A stretch of DNA of 64,000 nucleotides. It comes from Halomicrobium zhouii (GTDB taxonomy: Archaea > Halobacteriota > Halobacteria > Halobacteriales > Haloarculaceae). Each line of letters begins with the position of its first letter. Position 1 is the stretch's first letter. The stretch is from positions 1,178,001 through 1,242,000 of the forward strand of contig NZ_FOZK01000002.1 in the NCBI RefSeq assembly GCF_900114435.1. Direction: 5' to 3'. Of this stretch, positions 51,967-60,492 are shown piece by piece. A model generated the notes under the pieces. That model searched no databases and was not told where the DNA came from. It worked only from the letters and a program-made list of their open reading frames with translations. The translations under genes and the position numbers were made by a program.

Positions 51967-53358
51967 GTGTCGCTCGCGCTCACCTACGAGGAGGGAACGA
52001 TACGGCTTGCCGGCGACGTGCCCGAGGGGCTGCCCGGGGTCGAGCGGGACGACCGCTCGAAGACTGGGCGGGCGCCCGCCTACCGGTACGCGGCCCTCCG
52101 TGACGCTCTCGCCGAGCGCGACGTTTCGGTCGACGACGCGGTGCTCGACCTCCCCCCTCTCTCCCTCGAATCCAGCTACGAGCTCCGGGAGTACCAGCAG
52201 ACGGCTCTGGACGCCTGGCGCGACGCGGGCGAGCGTGGCGTCCTGGAACTCCCCACCGGCAGCGGCAAGACGGTCATCGGCATCGCGGCGATGGCGGCCC
52301 TGGACACGCCGACGCTCGTGGTCGTCCCGACGATCGACCTGCTGGAGCAGTGGCAGCGGGAACTCGAGACTGAGTTCGACCGGCCAATCGGCCGACTCGG
52401 CGGCGGCGAGCAGCGCGTCGAAGACGTCACCGTGTCCACGTACGACTCGGCGTACCTCCGGGCCGACGAACTGGGCGACCGGTTCGGTCTCGTCGTCTTC
52501 GACGAGGTCCACCACCTCGGCGGCGAGGGGTACCGTGACGTCGCCCGACTCCTGGCCGCCCCGGCCCGCCTCGGACTGACGGCCACGTTCGAGCGGCCGG
52601 ACGACGCCCACGAGGCGGTCGCCGACCTGATCGGACCGGTCGTCCATCGCCTCTCCGTCGACGACCTGGCCGGCGAGCACCTCGCCGACTACGACGTCAA
52701 GCGGATCGAAGTTTCACTCACGGACGAAGAGCGCGAGGTGTACGAGGAACACCAGTCGACGTTCACCGACTACCTCGCGAGATCCGGCATCAGGATGCGC
52801 TCGGGGAGCGACTACCAGGAACTGGTCAAGCGCTCCGGGAGCGATCCCGAGGCGCGGGCGGCGCTGCTGGCCAAGCAACGCGCACGCGAAGTGATGATGA
52901 ATGCCGACCGAAAGGTCGAGACGCTCGCGGACATCCTGAACCGGCACTCGGAGGACCGGATCATCGTCTTCACCGCCCACACCGACCTCGTGTATCGTCT
53001 CTCCGAGCGATTCCTGATCCCCGCCATAACGAACGAAACGGGGACAAGCGAACGACGTGCGATACTCGAGAAGTTCCGTGACGGGTCGTACTCCCGAGTC
53101 GTCACGGCGAACGTACTCGACGAAGGCGTCGACGTGCCGGACGCGAACGTCGCCGTCGTGCTGTCGGGCAGCGGATCCGAGCGCGAGTTCACCCAGCGGC
53201 TGGGCCGCGTCCTCCGACCGAAGGAGGACGGTGTCTCCGAGTCGGGAGACTCGGTGGCTCGAGGGACGACGGCGTCGTCCCTCGGTGGACGAGCGATTCT
53301 CTACGAACTCGTGAGCGAGGAGACGGCCGAAGAGAACGTCGCGGCGCGACGGCGGTAG
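51967..53358 (+). CDS. rad25: XPB/Rad25-type DNA helicase
   Basis: A protein of 463 aa from the GTG at 51967. An N-terminal damage-recognition-like domain (1-70) is followed by helicase domain 1, with Walker A PTGSGKT at 96-102 and DEVHH at 179-183, and LTATFERPDD. Helicase domain 2 carries VVTANVLDEGVDVPDANVAV and QRLGRVLRPKEDG. It unwinds DNA in repair and transcription contexts and pairs with the nuclease Bax1, found here at 56530-58041. Residues 423-439 (VSESGDSVARGTTASSL) are an in-frame insertion just after motif VI, encoded by two perfect palindromes. Confidence 0.93.
   Translation: MSLALTYEEGTIRLAGDVPEGLPGVERDDRSKTGRAPAYRYAALRDALAERDVSVDDAVLDLPPLSLESSYELREYQQTALDAWRDAGERGVLELPTGSGKTVIGIAAMAALDTPTLVVVPTIDLLEQWQRELETEFDRPIGRLGGGEQRVEDVTVSTYDSAYLRADELGDRFGLVVFDEVHHLGGEGYRDVARLLAAPARLGLTATFERPDDAHEAVADLIGPVVHRLSVDDLAGEHLADYDVKRIEVSLTDEEREVYEEHQSTFTDYLARSGIRMRSGSDYQELVKRSGSDPEARAALLAKQRAREVMMNADRKVETLADILNRHSEDRIIVFTAHTDLVYRLSERFLIPAITNETGTSERRAILEKFRDGSYSRVVTANVLDEGVDVPDANVAVVLSGSGSEREFTQRLGRVLRPKEDGVSESGDSVARGTTASSLGGRAILYELVSEETAEENVAARRR
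53237..53283. repeat. Two hairpins inside the XPB gene
   Basis: 53237-53254: 7-bp stem CCGAGTC/GACTCGG with a GGGA loop. 53261-53283: perfect 10-bp stem GAGGGACGAC/GTCGTCCCTC with a GGC loop. They coincide with the 17 residues that are extra relative to the usual PKEDGGRAxLYEL sequence. Confidence 0.75.
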
Positions 53359-53426
53359 CCTGGCGACGGGTGTCACGAGGCTCGCCATCGAAACGGACCG
53401 CGGCCAGATCCGGACCGGGAGACCGC

Positions 53427-55130
53427 TCAGCCGTCGTTTCTCGGCAGGGTGAACCTGAACGTCGACCCCGCTCCCGGCTCGGAGTCGACCCAGATGTCGC
53501 CGCCGACGGACTCGCACTGCTCGTCCGTCGAACCCGTCCTCGTGCCGCTCGATCGGACGCCATCGGACTCGCCGCGCTCGTCCGTCGAGCCCACGCTCGC
53601 TTCCTTCGCGTCGACGCCGAGTGACTCACTCTGCTCGTCCGTCGAGCCCGGCCTCGCTGCGCTCGTCCGGACGCCGTGGCGCTCGACAATCCGTTCACAC
53701 AGTGCCAGCCCGATGCCAGTCCCAGCGTGGTCGTCGGGCGCGTGGAGGCGCTGGAACACCTCGAAGACGCGCTCGCTGTCCGATCCCGGAATCCCGATCC
53801 CCTCGTCTCGGACAGAGAAGACGTACTCCGCGCCGTCCCGCTCGACGGAGACGTCGATACGGGGCGGTTCGTCGCCGCTGTACTCGATGGCGTTGTCCAG
53901 CAGGTTCTGGAACAGCTGGCGCAACTGGCCCCTGTCCCCCTGGACGCGTGGCAGGTCGTCGACCGTTATCTCGGCGTCACTCTCGTCGATGCGCACCTGC
54001 AGGTCGTCGCAGACGTCGTCGAAGACCGCGTTCAGGTCCACAGGTTCGAACGGGTCGCCCCGGGTGTCGACCCGGGAGTACTGGAGCAACCCGTCGATCA
54101 TGTCGCGCATGCGGTCGGCGCCGTCGGCGGCGTAGTCGATGAACTCCCGCCCGTCGTCGTCGAGTTCGTCGGCGTAGCGCTGCTCGATCAGCTGGAGGTA
54201 ACTCGACACCATCCGCAGCGGTTCCTGGAGGTCGTGCGACGCGGCGTAGGCGAACTGTTCGAGGCGCTCGTTGGACTCCTCCAGGCGGTCGACGAGTTCC
54301 TCGAGGCGCTGCTCGCGGTCGACCCGCCCGGTGACGTCGCGACCGATTCCGGCCAGTACCGTCTCGCCCCAGGGGTCCTCGAGCGTGGTGGCGGCGAACT
54401 CGAAGGGGATCCGCTCGCCGTCACTGGTCCGGAAGTCGAGCTGGACCTCGACGGAACCCGTCTCGAAGGCCGTCTGGACCGCGGCCCGGATAGTGTCCCG
54501 ATCGTCCTCGCCGAAGAAGTCCGTCGCGTGCATCGAGGCGATCTCGTCGGACGAGTAACCGGTCACTTCCCGCAGACTCTCGTTCCAGCGCCTGAGGTTC
54601 CCCGACTCGTCGAGGACGTAGAACACGTCGTCGATGGCGTCCAGCACGTCGTCCGTGTACCGCCGGTGGCGTTCGAGTCGTTCGTTCGCCGTCGCCAGTT
54701 CGTCGACCGTTACCTCGAGTTCGTGGGCCCGTGTTCTGGACTGGCCGTTGTGGATTCCAGCCGCGAGCCCCGCGACGCTCGCGAGCGCGGTCAGAATCAA
54801 CACGCTCCCCAGGCCGTCTACGCTCTCGCCCGGCTGGAGGCTGTAGAATCCGAGGAGGCCGAGCATCAGGACCAGTGCGCCGAGACTCCAGCCGGCGACG
54901 GTCGGTTCGAACTCGTCGCGGATGTCGAAGTGCGGCAACCGGTACCCGGTGTACAGGACGACGAGGCCGGGGCCGGCTATCAACGCGAAGACGATGAACT
55001 CGCCGATAGAGACGGCTTCGCCCGCCGACACGACCGTCCACCAGACCGCCAGCGCGACGTACAGTCCACCGAGGGCGAGGATGGCGCGTCGGCCACCGAC
55101 CAGGGAGAGAACGCGGTACCAGGCGGCCAT
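53427..55130 (-). CDS. Membrane PAS histidine kinase with a repeat insertion in the ATPase domain
   Basis: A protein of 567 aa. Four membrane helices lie at 16-126, then a PAS domain at about 155-270 and a long signalling helix. The HisKA box follows with the phospho-acceptor H299 (AYAASHDLQEPLRMVSSYLQ). The HATPase domain has N413 (NLLDNAIEYSG), DEGIGIPG and GTGIGLALCERIVERHG. The family then normally continues GGDIWVDSEPG. Here 57 extra residues (486-542) intervene as three 19-residue repeats around GSTDEQxES. No response regulator is adjacent. The insertion lies at the edge of the ATP domain and may be tolerated. Confidence 0.92.
   Translation of the reverse strand: MAAWYRVLSLVGGRRAILALGGLYVALAVWWTVVSAGEAVSIGEFIVFALIAGPGLVVLYTGYRLPHFDIRDEFEPTVAGWSLGALVLMLGLLGFYSLQPGESVDGLGSVLILTALASVAGLAAGIHNGQSRTRAHELEVTVDELATANERLERHRRYTDDVLDAIDDVFYVLDESGNLRRWNESLREVTGYSSDEIASMHATDFFGEDDRDTIRAAVQTAFETGSVEVQLDFRTSDGERIPFEFAATTLEDPWGETVLAGIGRDVTGRVDREQRLEELVDRLEESNERLEQFAYAASHDLQEPLRMVSSYLQLIEQRYADELDDDGREFIDYAADGADRMRDMIDGLLQYSRVDTRGDPFEPVDLNAVFDDVCDDLQVRIDESDAEITVDDLPRVQGDRGQLRQLFQNLLDNAIEYSGDEPPRIDVSVERDGAEYVFSVRDEGIGIPGSDSERVFEVFQRLHAPDDHAGTGIGLALCERIVERHGVRTSAARPGSTDEQSESLGVDAKEASVGSTDERGESDGVRSSGTRTGSTDEQCESVGGDIWVDSEPGAGSTFRFTLPRNDG
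53505..53675. repeat. Three 57-bp tandem repeats inside the kinase gene
   Basis: The block GCTCGTCCGTCGARCCC starts at 53519, 53576 and 53633, an exact 57-base period. The first two copies contain CGGAC, TC, GC, three loop bases, GC, TC, GTCCG (53507-53527, 53564-53584). The third has CCGG-C-C, TC, GC, TGC, GC, TC, G-T-CCGG (53648-53670). This is the same stem, TC/TC, 2-bp, triloop plan as the intergenic palindromes. Confidence 0.85.
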
Positions 55131-55209
55131 TGATCGAACTGAGGCGGACGATTCGTATCAACCTAGCGTTGCATGGCGGACGAACGGGCCTGCCTGGGGG
55201 TGGACGTTG

Positions 55210-55866
55210 TCAGTTCACCAGGTCGAGGGGGTCCCCGAACTCGACGTCCCGCTCGGCGAGCAGTTCGAGGAACGCTTCGAACAGCGCGGGCGTGTTCCCG
55301 CCGTCGTGGAAGAGGACGACGTCGTCCCCCGGCTGGTCGAACCGGTCGTCGACCGCCGCCACGTGGTCGCGGAGTTCGGCCCGTGAATCGGCTTCCCAGT
55401 CCTCGACGCTGACCGTCCAGTACCAGTCGCGGTCGCCGTCCCGGTTCTCGTCGTCCCAGTCGTACTCGATCCGTGAGGGGTCTGGCGGCGTGAACTCCTC
55501 GGCTTCGAGCACCTCCTGGAAGCGATCCGCACGCTCGCCGCCCTTGTCCCCGTAGGGGAACCGGAACAGTCGCGCGGGGCGAGTCACCCCAGCGTCGGCG
55601 TACACGTCCTCGACGAGTGCTTCGGTCTTCGCGACCTCTTCCCGGACGTCGTCGACCGAGAGCTCCGAGGCGTGCTGGTGCGAATAGGCGTGATTGCCGA
55701 TGTGGTAGCCGGCCTCGACGGCCTGACGCGCGTGGTCGGGATACTCGGCCAGGCGACGTCCCTCGCAGAAGAACAGCGCAGGAACGTCGTGGTCCTCGAG
55801 GATCGCGAGTTTCTCGGGCAAGGTCTCGGTCGGCGCGTCGTCGACGGTGAGATACGACGTCGTCAT
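55210..55866 (-). CDS. Polysaccharide deacetylase family (NodB/CE4) protein
   Basis: A protein of 218 aa starting MTTSYLTVDDAPTETLPEKL. The CE4 motifs are present in order: the metal/base aspartates D9-D10 (normally TFDDGP), H59 and H63 in YHIGNHAYSH, LFRFPYGDKGG and the last histidine in VVLFHDGG. There is no export signal, so it acts inside the cell or on precursors. The substrate is an N-acetylated sugar, or another amide as in some related hydrolases. It lies between XPB and Bax1 with no functional link apparent. Confidence 0.9.
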   Translation of the reverse strand: MTTSYLTVDDAPTETLPEKLAILEDHDVPALFFCEGRRLAEYPDHARQAVEAGYHIGNHAYSHQHASELSVDDVREEVAKTEALVEDVYADAGVTRPARLFRFPYGDKGGERADRFQEVLEAEEFTPPDPSRIEYDWDDENRDGDRDWYWTVSVEDWEADSRAELRDHVAAVDDRFDQPGDDVVLFHDGGNTPALFEAFLELLAERDVEFGDPLDLVN

Positions 55867-56057
55867 CGCGTGGACATCTCTCCCAGAACGCTATCAAACT
55901 ATGGCCGCCCCCGCTGGTGGTTACGTTCGTTCCCCAGGTGACATCCGGTGGATTCCCATCCGACGGCTCCAGTCGAGCGTCGTCCGAAAATTCCCGGTCT
56001 CCACCTGGCAACCACATCGGGTGGACGCTTTTCCCCCTCGTCGGGGTACCGGGACAC

Positions 56058-56447
56058 ATGGAATCCGGAGTGCCGCCGGCGGTCGAGGCGTTACTGACGG
56101 GTGACCGCGTCGTCGCACACCTGGCGACCTCGACCGAGGACAGACCGCACGTCGCGCCGGTCTGGTACCGCTACGAGGACGGGACGGTGGAGGTCGTGAC
56201 GACCGGCCGAAAGCTGGCGAACGTTCGCGAGAACCCCCGCGTCGCGCTCTCCGTCCAGCACGACGCCGACGGCCATCCGGAGTGGGCGGTGACGCTCCGC
56301 GGGACGGCGACGGTCGTCGAGGACGAGGCGGCGAACCGCGAGGCGAACTGGCGGATCAACGAGAAGTACGGCGCCGACCCCGACGACTGGTCGGAGAATA
56401 CCCTGGTACGAATCGACGTCGGGTCCGCCGATCTCCAGCGATACTGA
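56058..56447 (+). CDS. Pyridoxamine 5'-phosphate oxidase-like flavin-binding protein
   Basis: A protein of 129 aa from the ATG at 56058 (MESGVPPAVEALLTGDRVVA). It is a split beta-barrel with the family pattern VVAHLATSTEDRPHVAPVWYRY and then RKLANVRENPRVALSVQ. Members bind FMN or F420 and reduce or oxidise small substrates, or bind haem. The cofactor cannot be told. It is divergent from the deacetylase gene and 82 bases upstream of Bax1. Confidence 0.88.
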   Translation: MESGVPPAVEALLTGDRVVAHLATSTEDRPHVAPVWYRYEDGTVEVVTTGRKLANVRENPRVALSVQHDADGHPEWAVTLRGTATVVEDEAANREANWRINEKYGADPDDWSENTLVRIDVGSADLQRY

Positions 56448-56529
56448 TCCCGCCCCGGATTCGCGGCTGGCAGCCGTCGGAACCGCCGAGTGCGGAGCAC
56501 ATTAGTAGCGACGCTACTGATCTGATGAC

Positions 56530-58041
56530 GTGCTGACGAAGGACCTGCTTCGCGTCTCCCGGGCCGGCGGGGGCTACCAGCCCCGCTTCGCGAGCGAGGC
56601 CGACGAGACCCTCGCCGCGAGCGTCCTCGGCGTCTACCAGGGCCACGTCGGCGAACCGCGCGCACACCTCCAGCAGGCCCTGGCCGACCTCGAAACCGAG
56701 GCCGACGACTTCAAACTCGTTCGGGGGTTCGCCAAACTTGTCGACCGCGAGGCGACCTTCGAGACGAAAGCGCCGATTCCGCCCGAGCGCGTCCGGCGGA
56801 CGGTGTTCTCGGCCGCCCAAGCGGCGGGCGGCGTCGTCACGAGCGACGACCGGGACGCGGCGCTGGCCGCCGCGGCGGCCCAGCTGGGCAGTGAACCGGA
56901 CGCGCTGGAGCGGTCGCTCTACGCCGACCGCGAGCGCGCGCAGGTGCTCACCGCCGTCGACCCGCGATGGGGGCCGGTCGATCTGGTCCGTCAATACAAC
57001 CACTCGCTGGCGCAGACGGCGCTCTTCGACGCGACCGAGGTCCGCGTCAGGAGTTCCGATCCGAAGGCGCTCGTCTCGGCCGTGAAGCGACTCAGACTGA
57101 TGTACGAGATTCGCAAGCAGGAGGACGGGCGGCGAGAGGTCGTCGTCACCGGTCCCGACTCGCTCTTTCGGACGACGCGACGCTATGGGACCCGCTTTGC
57201 CCGACTCCTCCGGACTGTCGTGAAGGCCGACGAGTGGGAACTGGAGGCGACCATCGACGACAGGGGCACCGAGCGGACGATGCGACTGTCCGACGACGAC
57301 CCGGTTCAGGTCCCCGACGCCGAACCCGTCGCGGAGGTGAGCTTCGACAGCGGCATCGAGTCCGACTTCGCCGCCCGCTTCGAGGCCCTCGATCTCGACT
57401 GGGACCTGGTCCGCGAACCCGAGCCGCTGGAAGCGGGACGTCGAGTGATGATCCCCGACTTCGCGTTCGACTACCAGTTCGCCGACTTCCGGATCTTTTT
57501 CGAGATTATGGGGTTCTGGACGCCCGAGTACGTCGAGAAGAAGCTGGACCAGCTCGACACGCTCGAAGACGTGGAGATGCTCGTCGCCGTCGACGACAGC
57601 CTCGGTGTGGGTGAACAGATCGAAGCCCGAGACCACCGGGCGATTCCCTACACTGGGTCGGTCCGGATCAAGGACGTCCGGGACGCGCTGCGACGGTACG
57701 AGGCCGAACTCGTCGCCGAGAGCGCCGCCTCGATTCCCGACGAACTCCGACCCGAGGCGGACGTCGTATCGCTCGACGAGGTCGCCGCTGAGCACGGGAC
57801 GAGTGAGCAGGCACTCGAGGACGTCCGCTTCCCCGACCACGAGCGGGTCGGACAGACGCTCGTCCGGGAACGCGTCCTCGATGAACTCGCGGCGGAGCTG
57901 GAGTCCGGGCTCTCACTGTCCGACGTGGAAAACCTGTTCGACGCGCACGGTCTCGAGGAGGACAGCGCGCTCCTCTCGGCGCTGGGCTACCGGGTCGAGT
58001 GGGACGGCCTCAGTGGCGGAACGATCCGGTCGAAGCAGTAG
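56530..58041 (+). CDS. bax1: Bax1 nuclease (DUF790), XPB partner
   Basis: A protein of 503 aa from the GTG at 56530. It is the DUF790 family: an N-terminal helical part (LTKDLLRVSRAGGGYQPRF) and a middle cradle with VDLVRQYNHSLAQTALFDAT. A PD-(D/E)xK-like nuclease core follows, with IPDFAFDYQFAD and then FEIMGFWTPEYVEKK near residues 306-340. Archaeal Bax1 binds XPB and cuts DNA bubbles beside it. In most archaea the two genes are adjacent; here a kinase, a deacetylase and a PPOX gene lie between. The C-terminal 110 residues are an extra regulatory-like domain. Confidence 0.92.
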   Translation: MLTKDLLRVSRAGGGYQPRFASEADETLAASVLGVYQGHVGEPRAHLQQALADLETEADDFKLVRGFAKLVDREATFETKAPIPPERVRRTVFSAAQAAGGVVTSDDRDAALAAAAAQLGSEPDALERSLYADRERAQVLTAVDPRWGPVDLVRQYNHSLAQTALFDATEVRVRSSDPKALVSAVKRLRLMYEIRKQEDGRREVVVTGPDSLFRTTRRYGTRFARLLRTVVKADEWELEATIDDRGTERTMRLSDDDPVQVPDAEPVAEVSFDSGIESDFAARFEALDLDWDLVREPEPLEAGRRVMIPDFAFDYQFADFRIFFEIMGFWTPEYVEKKLDQLDTLEDVEMLVAVDDSLGVGEQIEARDHRAIPYTGSVRIKDVRDALRRYEAELVAESAASIPDELRPEADVVSLDEVAAEHGTSEQALEDVRFPDHERVGQTLVRERVLDELAAELESGLSLSDVENLFDAHGLEEDSALLSALGYRVEWDGLSGGTIRSKQ

Positions 58042-58281
58042 CGGCTTCACGGCCGGATCGAACTGATCTCCCGCCGGAGACCGCCAGAAACGTCGCCGAC
58101 TCGCAACCGTACCCTACTAGTCAGCCCATCCCCACTTGTGTCCCACTCCCCGAGGACGAGTGCCGGATGGTGAGCGTACTGTCCCGGCACCCCCTCAACA
58201 CGGACCGCACGGTGGTTCACTAGTCCCCTGGCAGGGCCCTCGCGGTCCGATTTTCACGGACGAGACGCGTCGACTGCGTCC

Positions 58282-60309
58282 TCACTCGACGACGAGTTCG
58301 GTGACGGTGACGCTGTCGTAGACGGCCTCGCTCGTCTCCGCCTCGGAGTGGCTACAGACGGCGAGGCCGACGGCGAGCGAGTCGTCGAGGTCTATCCGGT
58401 GCTGGTCGAGCGCCTGCCACTCGTCGCCGTCTCTGGAGAACGAGAGGGTCACCTCGTCACCGACGACGTCGATGCGGTACCACTGGTAGACGTCGTACGG
58501 TTCCTCGAACTGGTCGCTCGCGGCGTCTTCGCCGCGGTGAGCGCGCCACAGCGTCTCGGTCCCGTGGCTCTCGGTCGCACCGACGAAGCCGAACGCCGCG
58601 TCGTCGTCCAGTCCGTCCCGTACCATCAGGCCGGCTTTGCTGTACTCCTGTACCCCCTCGAAGGCGTCGAGACGGCCTTCGACTCTGACGGGATTCGACG
58701 CGTCGCCGTAGACGAAGTGGAACTCGTCGATGTCCTGCCAGATGTCCCGGCCGTTCCCGACGACCGTCCAGCGGTCCGCTGTCTCGTCGTACGTGGCCCG
58801 ACCGGGGACCGACACGTCGCCGACGTCGACGCGCTCGGAGAGTTCGATGACGCCACCGGGGGTGGCGGTTACTGGCGTGACGACGGGACAATCGGTCACC
58901 TCGAACCGGGCGCCGGAACCGCGCTCGCTGTCGGTGACCATCAGTTCCCAGTTCTGCTGGTTCACCGTCTCGGTGACGATGGCCAGTCCCGTTCCAGTCC
59001 CCTTCTCGGAGGTCGTGTAGCCTTTCTCGAGCACCTTCTGGCGGTTCGGCGGGGATATTCCGGGGCCGTCGTCCTCGACGTAGAAGCCCCGGTCGAGCGT
59101 TCCGACGCGGACGGTGACGCCGGGACCGCCGTGGTCGATGGCGTTCTTGAGCAGGTTCTCGACGAGTGGCCGGAGCGTCTCCGTGCCGGTGACGACTTCG
59201 GTTCCCTCGGGGACGTCGACCTCGAGGGTCGCGTCGCCGGTCTCGTTGACTCGCCAGACGCTCTCGACGACGTCGACCAGATCCACCGACGCGACGCCGA
59301 CCTCGAGGACGTCGAGGACTTCCTCGGAGAGCGTCCCGTCCGAGCGGTCCCCCTTCGACAGTGCGTTGAGGTCGTCGATGATCTCCTTGATCCGTTCGTT
59401 GGCGCGTTCTATCCTGTCGAGGGCTTTCTCGTCTCCGTCCCGGGCCAGTTCGAGCGCACCGAGCGACACCTGCAACGGCGTCCGGAGGTCGTGGGAGACG
59501 TAGCTGGCGAACTCGTCGAATCGGCGGCGCTGTTTCTCCAGTTTCCGCTCGGCCTGTATCTGCCCCGTGGTCTCTATCGCGAACCCGACCAGGCCCTGTA
59601 CGTTCCCATCGCTGTCTCGCCAGGGGATCTTGGTCGACTCCGACCAGTACTCGCCGCCCTGCTGGCTGAAGTTCTCGCGTTTGCCCCTGATGGGCTCGCC
59701 CGTCTCCACGACTGCCAGGTCGTCCTCGGTGGCCGCCGCGGCGACTGCCGGGTTGTGGTCGAACACCTCGACGTCCGTCTTCCCGCGGACTTCGTCTGGG
59801 TCCGGCGTGTACGGGACGTCCGCCATCCGGACGTATCGCCCCTGGTCGTCCTTGGCGAACATCGAGAGGCCTCCCTCGTCCAGGAGCGTCCCGAACATGG
59901 CGCTGTCTGCGGCGGCCTGTCGTCGCTCCTCGTAGGTCTCCATCGCGCCGTCCACGGCGTCCCGGAGGGCGGCGTCGTCGGCGGAACGTGGGAGGAATCG
60001 CCGCCCGGTACGTGCCACAGTGGTCGCCACTTCCGGGTCGTCGTCGACGTACGCGAGTACCGGCAGGTGCTCGCTGACGGCGCTGACCGCGTCGTCGAGG
60101 TCGAGGAACGCCGCTTCGTCTCCGTCGAGCGCGACGACGCAGCCCACGTCGTCCCGTGCCGTGAGGGTCGTCCTCGCCTCGTCGACGTCCGCAGCGTCGA
60201 GGACGGCCGTGGCGGCCCCGCCACGGACCGCTGAACGGATCTGCTCCCGATCAGTGTCCGTCCCGCCGACTGCGAGCACGGCGGTCGGCTTCGCGAGAAG
60301 AGAGTTCAT
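58282..60309 (-). CDS. Soluble histidine kinase with receiver-like, PAS and C-terminal jelly-roll domains
   Basis: A protein of 675 aa from the ATG at 60309; the TATA box (TTATTTA, 60341-60347 on the minus strand) rules against the ATG at 60330. Residues 5-125 look like a degenerate receiver, and 135-250 are a PAS domain (MFAKDDQGRYVRMADVPYTP). The HisKA has H273 in SYVSHDLRTPLQVSLG. The ATPase has N389 (ENLLKNAIDHG), EDDGPGISPP and GTGTGLAIV. Residues 475-675 are a concanavalin-like beta-sandwich (YSKAGLMVRDGLDDDAAFGF, YRIDVVGDEVTLSFSRDGDE). No membrane helix or signal is present. Confidence 0.9.
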   Translation of the reverse strand: MNSLLAKPTAVLAVGGTDTDREQIRSAVRGGAATAVLDAADVDEARTTLTARDDVGCVVALDGDEAAFLDLDDAVSAVSEHLPVLAYVDDDPEVATTVARTGRRFLPRSADDAALRDAVDGAMETYEERRQAAADSAMFGTLLDEGGLSMFAKDDQGRYVRMADVPYTPDPDEVRGKTDVEVFDHNPAVAAAATEDDLAVVETGEPIRGKRENFSQQGGEYWSESTKIPWRDSDGNVQGLVGFAIETTGQIQAERKLEKQRRRFDEFASYVSHDLRTPLQVSLGALELARDGDEKALDRIERANERIKEIIDDLNALSKGDRSDGTLSEEVLDVLEVGVASVDLVDVVESVWRVNETGDATLEVDVPEGTEVVTGTETLRPLVENLLKNAIDHGGPGVTVRVGTLDRGFYVEDDGPGISPPNRQKVLEKGYTTSEKGTGTGLAIVTETVNQQNWELMVTDSERGSGARFEVTDCPVVTPVTATPGGVIELSERVDVGDVSVPGRATYDETADRWTVVGNGRDIWQDIDEFHFVYGDASNPVRVEGRLDAFEGVQEYSKAGLMVRDGLDDDAAFGFVGATESHGTETLWRAHRGEDAASDQFEEPYDVYQWYRIDVVGDEVTLSFSRDGDEWQALDQHRIDLDDSLAVGLAVCSHSEAETSEAVYDSVTVTELVVE

Positions 60310-60340
60310 TACGATTGTTACAGACCCCATGCTATACAGG

Positions 60341-60347
60341 TAAATAA
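60341..60347 (-). promoter_or_regulatory. TATA box of the jelly-roll histidine kinase gene
   Basis: TTATTTA on the minus strand. The expected transcript start is near 60317, eight bases before the ATG at 60309 and downstream of the alternative ATG at 60330, so it decides the start. Confidence 0.6.
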
Positions 60348-60492
60348 GAACTGGGGCTCGGGCCGTTACAGGGAGTTTACAGGTCGATACGTACGCTTTC
60401 GTGGTATCCAGCGAATCTCCTCGACGACCGATCCCGGTCCACCCGCGTCGAATTCCGCGGAGTATAAACTCCCCAGGTCCCTGTCGGCGTGT

